A stretch of DNA of 5,187 nucleotides from Lachnospiraceae bacterium. GTDB lineage: Bacteria > Bacillota > Clostridia > Lachnospirales > Lachnospiraceae. Every line of letters starts with the position of its first letter. Within the stretch, counting starts at the first letter, position 1. Where the stretch lies: NCBI GenBank assembly GCA_016282215.1, contig JAEEKC010000222.1, positions 1-5,187 on the forward strand, written 5' to 3'. A model generated the notes under the pieces. It was not told where the DNA came from. It saw nothing but the letters and a program-made list of their open reading frames with translations, and did no database searches. Of this stretch, positions 1 through 5,187 are shown one piece after another. The position numbers were made by a program, and so were the translations under genes.

Positions 1-114
1 AATGATCCAGGTCACCACGGTGGATTCCGCAACGGGTATCCCGCCGAAGGCCGGTATGGTGAACACAGTCTGCACATTCAGTTCTTCCTGAATATGCTCA
101 GCTACCGCTTCCAA
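1..114 (-). CDS. atpB: F0F1 ATP synthase subunit a, N-terminal fragment (cut by window edge)
   Basis: Only the first 38 codons are present; the gene continues beyond base 1. The reading frame gives a short amphipathic lead (EAVAEHIQEELNVQTVFTIP) followed by FGGIPVAESTVVTWII. The pattern VxTVFxI...GIPxxESxVVTWII matches the N-terminus of the clostridial F0 a subunit, just before its first membrane helix. In that family this integral membrane subunit forms the proton half-channels next to the c ring. The start is read as TTG at 114-112, because an AAAGGAG ribosome site lies 8 nt upstream and no ATG or GTG is in frame near it; the ATG inside the ribosome site is in another frame and stops after six codons. 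The gene lies 66 bp downstream of the zinc-ribbon gene on the same strand. No atpI-like or atpZ-like gene precedes it, so atpB appears to be the first atp gene here. The fragment is short, so identification rests on motif recognition. Confidence 0.75.
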   Translation of the reverse strand, partial: MEAVAEHIQEELNVQTVFTIPAFGGIPVAESTVVTWII

Positions 115-122
115 ACAAACAT

Positions 123-129
123 CTCCTTT
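123..129 (-). promoter_or_regulatory. Ribosome binding site deciding the TTG start of atpB
   Basis: On the minus strand the sequence AAAGGAG is followed, after 8 nt, by TTG. This ideal spacing is the main reason for choosing TTG as the initiation codon. Confidence 0.7.
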
Positions 130-180
130 CGCATACAGATTTTTTTAGATACAGGCATTTTTCAAACAAAAGACCTGCAT

Positions 181-1482
181 TTATGATGCATTGTTATTCT
201 TCTGCACCTCACGTTTCGAGAACATGAAGGTATCGGTCTTAACCTGCAGTTTCAGCGAGTTTTCGACTGCATAGCGTTTCGCTTCCGTATGGATGTGGAC
301 ATTGCTCATGGCACTCTTTTGCATGCCGCCTCGGATAAAGGCGATGATCAGGCCCACTACCAGGGAAATGATAAAATCCGACGCTCCGCCAAATCCCGTA
401 TCTCCGATGGCAAAGTAGAACAGCGCCAGCATGATCGCAAAAACGATCGCCGTGGTGATCGCCACGCCCTTCCAGTATTTGCCCATATCGATGGGCAGGG
501 AGCCGGAGATCTTGCCGGTCTGTCCGTTCATGGCAAAGGTATAAACCTCGTCATTATATTTGGTGGAAAGCATCCACACAGGCAAAAATGCGTATTCTGT
601 CTTGCCGTCTTTCACCACGATGGAATCATTTTTCTTGGTTACGCTGTTATATCCTTTAACGGTCTCGCGCATCTCACTTTCAAAGGTGGAACGGATGCGC
701 TTGTTGATGCGCTCTTTAACTTCTTCTGCCGTCACATCGTATTTATCAGCCATATAGCCGGAAAAATAAGCGGCATCATAAGGCACCATCTTGCTGGTAT
801 CGTAGGGCTCAAGGGAATCCATCAGCGCATCATCCATTTCCTTGGATGCGTCAGCCGGTACTCTGGAAAAATCAAGGGTACCTTTTCTGGTTGCCATGTA
901 GGTATCGCTGATATTGATGGTCTCATTGCCCTTGGTCTCGGTCTTGGTCTTAACTGCATCGAAGACAACCGTACCGTCTGCCTTGGCACTGGCCAGCCAG
1001 AAAGGAACATACACACCGCTGATGGCCTTGATGTGATTGTTATCCGTAAAGCTGTTTGGCAGGAGTTTTTTGCCTTTGTAGAACTCACGCAGTTTTTCCT
1101 CCGCATGACTCTTGTCGATGGCAAATGGGATCATGCCGTCGGGCTTGTACATGCCATCAAAGGATTTCGGAATGATGGTCTGGTTTCCGCAGTAAGGGCA
1201 CTCGGTTGCCGCCGTGTTTTCATTGGCAATGATCTCACCGCTGCAGGAAGGACATTCATAGCCCGTCACCTTGCCGTTTTCATCCGTGATCATCTCCGGC
1301 TCATTGGTCTGCCAGGTCATTTCAGAATTTTCGCCGTCTAATGCATCTGCCTGCTGGGCTGCTTTCACCTGTTCCATGGTAAAGGAAGATCCGCAGTATT
1401 CGCAGGTCATCTGTCCCTGATCTCCGTTAAACTCCAAAGGCGCTACGCAGCATGGACACTTGAAACTCAATACATCTCCCAT
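181..1482 (-). CDS. Double zinc-ribbon (TFIIB-type) membrane protein, YdjG-like
   Basis: This 433-residue protein has two N-terminal zinc ribbons. The first uses C9/C12 and C27/C30 (KCPCC...CEYCG) and the second C77/C80 and C95/C98 (ECPSC...CPYCG). A linker rich in charged and polar residues separates them. The middle part (about 115-335) is soluble and mixed alpha/beta, and carries the aromatic motif YVPFWLAS near residues 158-165 that recurs in bacterial zinc-ribbon membrane proteins. Two hydrophobic helices follow at about 339-359 and 370-384, then a roughly 50-residue polar tail, so both soluble ends may face the cytoplasm. ATG at 1482 is preceded by AGGGAGG with 8-nt spacing. The architecture recalls Bacillus subtilis YdjG, which anchors a PspA/SPFH-type membrane complex. 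No PspA or SPFH gene is visible here, so that role is inference. Automated annotation often calls such proteins RNA polymerase subunit or PriA because of the zinc ribbons; nothing here supports those labels. Confidence 0.85.
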   Translation of the reverse strand: MGDVLSFKCPCCVAPLEFNGDQGQMTCEYCGSSFTMEQVKAAQQADALDGENSEMTWQTNEPEMITDENGKVTGYECPSCSGEIIANENTAATECPYCGNQTIIPKSFDGMYKPDGMIPFAIDKSHAEEKLREFYKGKKLLPNSFTDNNHIKAISGVYVPFWLASAKADGTVVFDAVKTKTETKGNETINISDTYMATRKGTLDFSRVPADASKEMDDALMDSLEPYDTSKMVPYDAAYFSGYMADKYDVTAEEVKERINKRIRSTFESEMRETVKGYNSVTKKNDSIVVKDGKTEYAFLPVWMLSTKYNDEVYTFAMNGQTGKISGSLPIDMGKYWKGVAITTAIVFAIMLALFYFAIGDTGFGGASDFIISLVVGLIIAFIRGGMQKSAMSNVHIHTEAKRYAVENSLKLQVKTDTFMFSKREVQKNNNAS

Positions 1483-1490
1483 AGTTTGTA

Positions 1491-1497
1491 CCTCCCT
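1491..1497 (-). promoter_or_regulatory. Ribosome binding site of the zinc-ribbon gene
   Basis: AGGGAGG on the minus strand lies 8 nt before the ATG. It is a near-perfect Shine-Dalgarno match and supports this start over later in-frame methionines. Confidence 0.75.
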
Positions 1498-1546
1498 AAT
1501 TGATTAGTAGTATCTCGCTCGGCATTTTCATACCGGGCTTTACACT

Positions 1547-1576
1547 ATTATACAATTCGATTTGCTATAAGCCCAA
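1547..1576 (-). promoter_or_regulatory. Candidate sigma-A promoter for the zinc-ribbon gene
   Basis: The minus strand carries a perfect -10 box, TATAAT (1552-1547), and a weak -35 box, TTGGGC (1576-1571), separated by 18 bp. Transcription would start near 1540 and give a leader of about 58 nt. The promoter begins only 8 bp past the hydratase stop codon, so the zinc-ribbon gene (and perhaps atpB) could be transcribed independently of the hydratase. The -35 match is poor, so this remains a prediction. Confidence 0.45.
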
Positions 1577-1584
1577 ATAATACT

Positions 1585-3891
1585 TTACACCCGGTTATAA
1601 TTGATCAGGCATCCCTTCAGAATGATCTCTCTCTCCTTGTCGGTCATGTCCCCGAGAGTCAGGTTGAAGGATACCGGCTTTCCGTCTTTGACTGCAATAG
1701 CTTCGATCGCTTCTGTCTTATCGGCTACTTTCTTTCGGATATCCGGGATAAAAATGTAATCCAGGTTCTTAAACGGCAGGTCCCCTTCCGGGATCAGGAA
1801 GGGAAGCATACCCCAGTTGATCAGGTTGGAACGATACCGCTTGGTCGCATATTCATTGGCGATGTTCGCCCAGCCGCCGAGTACCTTCTGGCAGCTTGCT
1901 GCCTGTTCTCTCGCAGAACCGTCACCGGGTTTTACCGCAAAGATCACGGAACCGATACCGATGTTTGCCGGCGCCAGATCCGGATAATCCTTTTTGATCA
2001 CATCCATGAATTCCGTCAGGCCGTCAAGCTCTTTGCAGGAATGTTCTTTGGTCTCGCCGTTTACAAATGCCTGCCTTGATTTTTCAACCTTCTGTACCTC
2101 TTTGGCACGCCCCACGTATGCAGGATCTTTTCTGGAGAGTGTAAACTCAGCCAGGCCCAGAGGATTGGAACGATAGGAAGAAGTCTCGCCGGAAGGGATC
2201 AGTTCATCCGTGGTGGTGACGGGATCGTGGATCTCGGAAACCACGCGGAGAACCAGGTTCTCCGTCAGCGGCAGCATGGCCGGCCAGTCCTTGATGTTGG
2301 GACCAAACTGGATCTCTACGGAAGGATCTGCCACGCCCTTTGAATCAAAGACGCGGTTTTCATAGATCTTCTCATCAAAGTGATAACTGTATCCTGTGAA
2401 ACTTCCTTCGAATTCGGTAGCCGGTGTCAGACGTCCCTGATTTGCTGCAGTTGCAGCGATGGATCTTGCATCCATCAGTGCCACGGATGCGATCTGGCCG
2501 CTCTGCAGTTTCGAGCCTTCGCGATTCGGGAAGTTTCTTGTGGAATGACGGATGGAGAATGCATTGTTCGCCGGCGTATCGCCTGCGCCAAAGCAAGGTC
2601 CGCAGAATGCAGTCTTCATCACGGCGCCGGTCTCCATCAGCGTTGCCGCACAGCCGTTTCTGATCAGTTCCATGTAAACCGGCATGGAAGCGGGATATAC
2701 GCTTAGGGTAAAGCCGCCGTTACCGATGTATTTTCCTTTTAAGATATCCGATGCTGCGCAGATGTTTTCAAAACCGCCGCCCGCACAGCCTGCGATGATA
2801 CCCTGGTCTACGTAGAATTTGCCGTCTCTGACTTTATTCTTCAGGGAATACTCTACCGCGCCGTCGAGACTGACAAGGGCTCTTTTTTCCACATCTTCGA
2901 GAATATCGGAAAGATTTGCATTAAGCTCTTCGATGGTATAGGTATTGCTCGGATGGAACGGCATGGCGATCATGGGACGGATCTTGGAAAGATCTACCTC
3001 GATGCAGCCGTCATAATAGGCCACGTCAGCCGGATGCAGCTCGCTGCCGAAATCCTGCGGACGTTTATGGATCTCATAGAATTCCTTAATCTTGTCATCT
3101 GTCTCCCAGATAGAAGAAAGACAGGTGGTCTCTGTGGTCATAACATCAATGCCGATACGGAAATCAGCCGACAGATTTGCAATGCCGGGGCCCACAAATT
3201 CCATGACTTTATTTTTCACATAACCTTTATCAAAAACAGCACCGATGATGGCAAGCGCTACGTCCTGTGGACCGACACCCGCTGCCGGTGCGCCTTTTAA
3301 GTAAACGGCAACAACGCCGGGCATGTTGATGTCATAGGTCTGGGAAAGAAGCTGTTTTACCAGCTCGCCGCCGCCTTCACCCATGGCCATGGTACCGAGG
3401 GCGCCGTATCTGGTATGGGAATCGGAGCCAAGGATCATGCGGCCGCCGCCTGCGAGCATCTCTCTTGCAAACTGGTGGATGACTGCCTGATGAGGGGGCA
3501 CGTAGATCCCGCCGTATTTCTGCGCGCATGTCAGACCAAACATGTGATCATCTTCATTGATGGTACCGCCTACCGCACAAAGGGAATTATGGCAGTTGGT
3601 CAGCACATAGGGGATGGGGAATTTTTCCAGTCCTGAAGCACGCGCCGTCTGGATAATACCCACAAAGGTGATATCATGGCTGGTCAGCTTGTCGAATTTG
3701 ATCTTCAGCTTTTCCATGTTATCTGATGTATTATGTGCTTTCAGGATCCCGTAAGCCATGGTTCCGCGGGCTGCTTCCTGTTTGGAGGCTTCCTGCCCCG
3801 TCAGCGCTTTTACCTGCGCCATGCCTTCCTGTGTGTCTGCGATCAGCTGACCCTTTGCCAGGAACACGCCGCCATCATAAAGTTTGATCAT
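1585..3891 (-). CDS. Aconitase-superfamily hydratase (YbhJ-like), 4Fe-4S enzyme
   Basis: This 768-residue protein has the full aconitase layout: three cluster-binding domains, then a C-terminal swivel domain. The three cluster cysteines are C369 (AGCAGGG) and C430/C433 (FCGPCFG); the 61-residue gap is close to that of pig aconitase. Other active-site landmarks are D115-H116, the SDSHT loop at 156-160, the STRNFPNREGS segment with R452 and R457 spaced as the two substrate arginines, TTD at 560-562 with R574, GSAREQAA at 658-665, and RYRSNLI at 685-691. By family knowledge it should catalyse reversible dehydration/hydration of a tricarboxylate or related hydroxy acid in the cytosol. Oddities are the loop around C369, which lacks the usual SCTNS, and alanine at 660 where aconitases have a second serine (SSR). 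It resembles the single-chain 'hydratase' group that includes E. coli YbhJ more than AcnA or AcnB, so citrate/isocitrate is possible but not assured. ATG at 3891 has GGAGGT 5 nt upstream. The gene is divergent from the DegV gene. Confidence 0.88.
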   Translation of the reverse strand: MIKLYDGGVFLAKGQLIADTQEGMAQVKALTGQEASKQEAARGTMAYGILKAHNTSDNMEKLKIKFDKLTSHDITFVGIIQTARASGLEKFPIPYVLTNCHNSLCAVGGTINEDDHMFGLTCAQKYGGIYVPPHQAVIHQFAREMLAGGGRMILGSDSHTRYGALGTMAMGEGGGELVKQLLSQTYDINMPGVVAVYLKGAPAAGVGPQDVALAIIGAVFDKGYVKNKVMEFVGPGIANLSADFRIGIDVMTTETTCLSSIWETDDKIKEFYEIHKRPQDFGSELHPADVAYYDGCIEVDLSKIRPMIAMPFHPSNTYTIEELNANLSDILEDVEKRALVSLDGAVEYSLKNKVRDGKFYVDQGIIAGCAGGGFENICAASDILKGKYIGNGGFTLSVYPASMPVYMELIRNGCAATLMETGAVMKTAFCGPCFGAGDTPANNAFSIRHSTRNFPNREGSKLQSGQIASVALMDARSIAATAANQGRLTPATEFEGSFTGYSYHFDEKIYENRVFDSKGVADPSVEIQFGPNIKDWPAMLPLTENLVLRVVSEIHDPVTTTDELIPSGETSSYRSNPLGLAEFTLSRKDPAYVGRAKEVQKVEKSRQAFVNGETKEHSCKELDGLTEFMDVIKKDYPDLAPANIGIGSVIFAVKPGDGSAREQAASCQKVLGGWANIANEYATKRYRSNLINWGMLPFLIPEGDLPFKNLDYIFIPDIRKKVADKTEAIEAIAVKDGKPVSFNLTLGDMTDKEREIILKGCLINYNRV

Positions 3892-3936
3892 ATTTTACCT
3901 CCGAAATAATAAACTGTTTCCTATCATCAACTTGCT

Positions 3937-3945
3937 ATTTTACCA
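3937..3945 (-). promoter_or_regulatory. Candidate extended -10 promoter of the hydratase gene
   Basis: On the minus strand TGGTAAAAT fits the extended -10 form TGnTAnnnT. The -10 hexamer is TAAAAT at 3942-3937. No good -35 box lies 16-18 bp upstream, which is tolerated by extended -10 promoters. The predicted start near 3930 gives a leader of about 40 nt with the GGAGGT ribosome site. Confidence 0.4.
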
Positions 3946-4015
3946 CAAATCGGTTCAAATATGTACCCCTTTCGCCGAAAAAACTGTTACTGTGAATAAC
4001 AAAGAGCAAACCGGT

Positions 4016-4044
4016 ATGTAGTATCAATAACTACATTATGTAGT
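4016..4044. promoter_or_regulatory. Operator-like cluster of three inverted half-sites
   Basis: Three copies of one 7-bp half-site occur in alternating orientation: ATGTAGT (4016-4022), ACTACAT (4030-4036) and ATGTAGT (4038-4044). The last two form a perfect 15-bp palindrome, ACTACATTATGTAGT. The first and second form a second perfect dyad with a 7-nt spacer. The first and third copies are 22 bp apart, about two helical turns, so proteins bound to them would sit on the same DNA face. The cluster ends 17 bp before the -35 box of the DegV promoter and lies upstream of the divergent hydratase promoter, so it could serve one or both. The TACA...TGTA core resembles BlaI/MecI/CopY-type operators, but with a 3-nt rather than 2-nt centre; the regulator is unknown and not encoded in this window. 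Confidence 0.6.
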
Positions 4045-4061
4045 ACGCACTCTTTTTTCCA

Positions 4062-4090
4062 TTGACTTTTGTCTCAGATTCTTATATAGT
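4062..4090 (+). promoter_or_regulatory. Sigma-A-type promoter of the DegV-family gene
   Basis: TTGACT (4062-4067) and TATAGT (4085-4090) are each one mismatch from the consensus -35 and -10 boxes, with an optimal 17-bp spacer. Transcription should start near 4097, leaving an untranslated leader of about 83 nt. This is the strongest promoter match in the window. Confidence 0.75.
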
Positions 4091-4179
4091 GGTGTAGGGA
4101 TATTTGATCAAAGGAGCATGCGTCGGTATGAAGCAAGGCAGCCGAAAAGCATGTAATAAATTTCGAGGTAACAGATATC

Positions 4180-5070
4180 ATGAGCAACGATTATGTGATC
4201 AGTGCCTGCTCGACCGCAGACCTGACAAAAGAACACTTTGAAAACAGAAATATCCGCTATATCTTTTTCCACTACGAGCTGAACGGAAAACAGTATCCGG
4301 ATGATCTCGGACAGACAATGTCCTTCAAATCTTTCTATGATGCCATGAGAAACGGAGCGGATACCAAGACCAGCCAGATCGGCATCGGCGAATTCATTGA
4401 ATATTTCGAACCCATGCTGCAGGAAGGAAAGGACATCCTTCATGTCAGCCTTTCCTCCGGCATTTCCGGCGTTGTCAATTCCGCAAGACTGGCTCAGGAA
4501 GAACTGGCTGATAAATATCCGGACAGGAAACTCATCATCATTGATTCCATGGCAGCATCTTCCGGCTATGGTCTTTTGATGGACAAACTGGCTGATCTTC
4601 GCGACGAGGGCATGGGAATTGAAGAACTTGCCGCCTGGACGGAAGAGCATAAACTTGAACTCAACCACTGGTTCTTTACTTCGGATCTGACGTATCTGAT
4701 CCGCGGCGGCCGTGTATCGAAGACTTCCGGGTTCTTCGGCGGACTTTTGAACATCTGCCCGCTGATGAACGTTGACCTGTTGGGGCGCCTGATCCCCCGT
4801 GCCAAGATCCGCGGCAAGAGCAAGGTCATCCAGGCCATGTATCAGAAAATGGAAGAACTGGCAAAGGACGGAAAGAACTATTCCGGAAAATGCTATATGA
4901 GCAATTCCGACTGCATTGATGATGCCAAGGCAATTTCCGACCTCATCGAAGAAAACTTCCCGAATCTGAATGGCAAAGTGCAGCATTACACGATCGGAAC
5001 CACCATCGGTTCCCATACCGGTCCGGGTACTGTGGCACTGTTTTTCTGGGGCGAGAAACGCAAGGACTGA
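4180..5070 (+). CDS. DegV family protein, fatty-acid-binding FakB-like
   Basis: This 296-residue protein has the normal DegV length and motif order: ISACSTADL at 7-15, DTKTSQIG at 61-68, VSLSSGISGVVNSA at 89-102, IIIDSMAASSGYG at 119-131, LIRGGRVSKTSGFFGGLLN at 173-191, and the C-terminal GSHTGPGTVALFF with H279. In characterised members (FakB) the S-S-G loop and the histidine-glycine region hold the carboxylate of a bound fatty acid. FakB then presents that acid to the kinase FakA for phosphorylation and entry into phospholipid synthesis. The protein is cytosolic, with no signal peptide or membrane helix. ATG at 4180 fits the family N-terminus; its ribosome site is only GAGG with 11-nt spacing, weaker than for the neighbouring genes. 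Which fatty acid it binds cannot be told, and no fakA is present nearby. Many genomes carry several DegV paralogues, so it may not be the main FakB. Confidence 0.9.
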   Translation: MSNDYVISACSTADLTKEHFENRNIRYIFFHYELNGKQYPDDLGQTMSFKSFYDAMRNGADTKTSQIGIGEFIEYFEPMLQEGKDILHVSLSSGISGVVNSARLAQEELADKYPDRKLIIIDSMAASSGYGLLMDKLADLRDEGMGIEELAAWTEEHKLELNHWFFTSDLTYLIRGGRVSKTSGFFGGLLNICPLMNVDLLGRLIPRAKIRGKSKVIQAMYQKMEELAKDGKNYSGKCYMSNSDCIDDAKAISDLIEENFPNLNGKVQHYTIGTTIGSHTGPGTVALFFWGEKRKD

Positions 5071-5139
5071 GAATAATAACTGAATGAATGCCGAGGCGCC
5101 AGGGGTGCCGCGGGGTGTCAGATGGGGGTGTCAATGGGG
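5071..5139 (+). other. G-rich spacer with four G-tracts and a short direct repeat
   Basis: After the DegV stop codon there is a short AT-rich stretch, then a G-rich segment. GGGGTGTCA occurs twice (5112-5120 and 5125-5133). Runs of four or five G stand at 5102-5105, 5112-5115, 5124-5128 and 5136-5139 with loops of 6, 8 and 7 nt, a possible G-quadruplex on the plus strand. A small GGCGCC/GGTGCC hairpin (5095-5109) has no following T-run, so it is not called a terminator. Confidence 0.5.
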
Positions 5140-5187
5140 ACGGTTCTTTTTGACAACCTGTTTTTCAAGGTTGTCAAAAAGAACCGT
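5140..5187. repeat. Perfect 20-bp inverted repeat, REP/MITE-like, reaching the window end
   Basis: The left arm (5140-5159, beginning ACGGTTCTTTTTGACA) and the right arm (5168-5187, ending AAAAAGAACCGT) are exact reverse complements around an 8-nt loop, GTTTTTCA. The left arm is preceded by GGGG, and the right arm stops at the last base of the window, so the element may continue as CCCC. The GGGGACGGTTCT...AGAACCGTCCCC form resembles a palindromic repeat I associate with dispersed intergenic repeats in many clostridial genomes, possibly mobilised by IS200/Y1-type transposases; that link is from memory and unverified. The hairpin lies 69 bp after the DegV gene and could also stop or protect its transcript, although no T-run follows the right arm within the window. 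Confidence 0.75.

Larger units (their letters stand above)
3892..4179. other. Divergent intergenic regulatory region
   Basis: These 288 bp separate the two outward-reading genes. The region is AT-rich and contains no convincing gene. From left to right it holds the hydratase ribosome site (GGAGGT, 3902-3897), a candidate extended -10 for that gene, an inverted-repeat operator-like cluster (4016-4044), the DegV promoter (4062-4090), a transcribed leader with an extra AAAGGAG (4110-4116), and a weaker GAGG (4165-4168) before the DegV start. Confidence 0.8.

Noticed and set aside
289..1341. 350-codon open frame on the plus strand
   Set aside because: It lies antisense within the zinc-ribbon gene, has a His/Gly/Arg-rich composition with no family motifs, and lacks a credible ribosome site. 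The minus-strand frame shows clear zinc ribbons and membrane helices.
1521..1536. Possible hairpin CGGTAT / ATGCCG in the leader of the zinc-ribbon gene
   Set aside because: Six pairs including a G-U pair, no following T-run, and no riboswitch-like architecture.
1535..1574. Inverted repeat GGGCTT / AAGCCC with a 28-nt spacer around the -10 box of the zinc-ribbon promoter
   Set aside because: Only 6 bp with a long AT-rich loop and no T-run; too weak for a terminator and not distinctive enough to call an operator.
2380..2706. Short overlapping plus-strand frames inside the hydratase gene
   Set aside because: They are antisense to the region encoding the conserved CGPC cluster motif and have no ribosome sites or recognisable features.
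3986..4000. Imperfect dyad GTTAC...ATAAC
   Set aside because: Only four or five matching pairs in AT-rich sequence, which is expected by chance.
4118..4156. 12-codon frame starting at the ATG right after AAAGGAG
   Set aside because: The ribosome site is only 1 nt from the ATG, too close for initiation, and the peptide is very short.
4108..5016. 302-codon open frame on the minus strand
   Set aside because: It is antisense to the DegV gene, whose family motifs are complete and which has a strong promoter. The antisense product has no recognisable domain.

Overview
The window looks like chromosomal sequence from a low-to-moderate GC Firmicute, most likely a Clostridia/Lachnospiraceae-type gut anaerobe. 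The reasons are strong Shine-Dalgarno sites (GGAGG type), sigma-A-like promoters, a short-leader AtpB with a TTG start, a DegV/FakB protein, and a zinc-ribbon membrane protein of a type common in these bacteria. The taxonomic call is inference from gene style, not from a marker gene.

Layout: three genes read leftward (minus strand) and one reads rightward. At the far left (1-114) is the N-terminal end of the F0 ATP synthase a subunit (atpB), whose operon would continue out of the window. Upstream of it, 181-1482 encodes a 433-residue protein with two four-cysteine zinc ribbons and two C-terminal membrane helices, reminiscent of Bacillus YdjG. Next, 1585-3891 encodes a 768-residue aconitase-superfamily hydratase with the complete Cys triad for a 4Fe-4S cluster. 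No convincing intrinsic terminator separates these three genes, so read-through is possible, although a promoter-like sequence sits just before the zinc-ribbon gene.

Between the hydratase and the divergent gene at 4180-5070 is a 288-bp regulatory region (3892-4179). It holds an outward promoter on each side and, between them, a three-half-site operator-like element (ATGTAGT, ACTACAT, ATGTAGT). The rightward gene is a DegV-family fatty-acid-binding protein (FakB-like) with a strong TTGACT-17-TATAGT promoter. After it come four G-tracts and then a perfect 20-bp inverted repeat that runs to the last base of the window and looks like a dispersed REP/MITE-type repeat.

The coding content is housekeeping or conserved accessory metabolism: proton ATPase, an aconitase-like enzyme, and lipid/fatty-acid handling. 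I see no CRISPR array, tRNA, rRNA, transposase or defence cluster. The points most worth a second look are the operator in the divergent region, the terminal repeat, the serine-to-alanine change at the hydratase active site, and the orphan zinc-ribbon membrane protein beside the ATP synthase operon.
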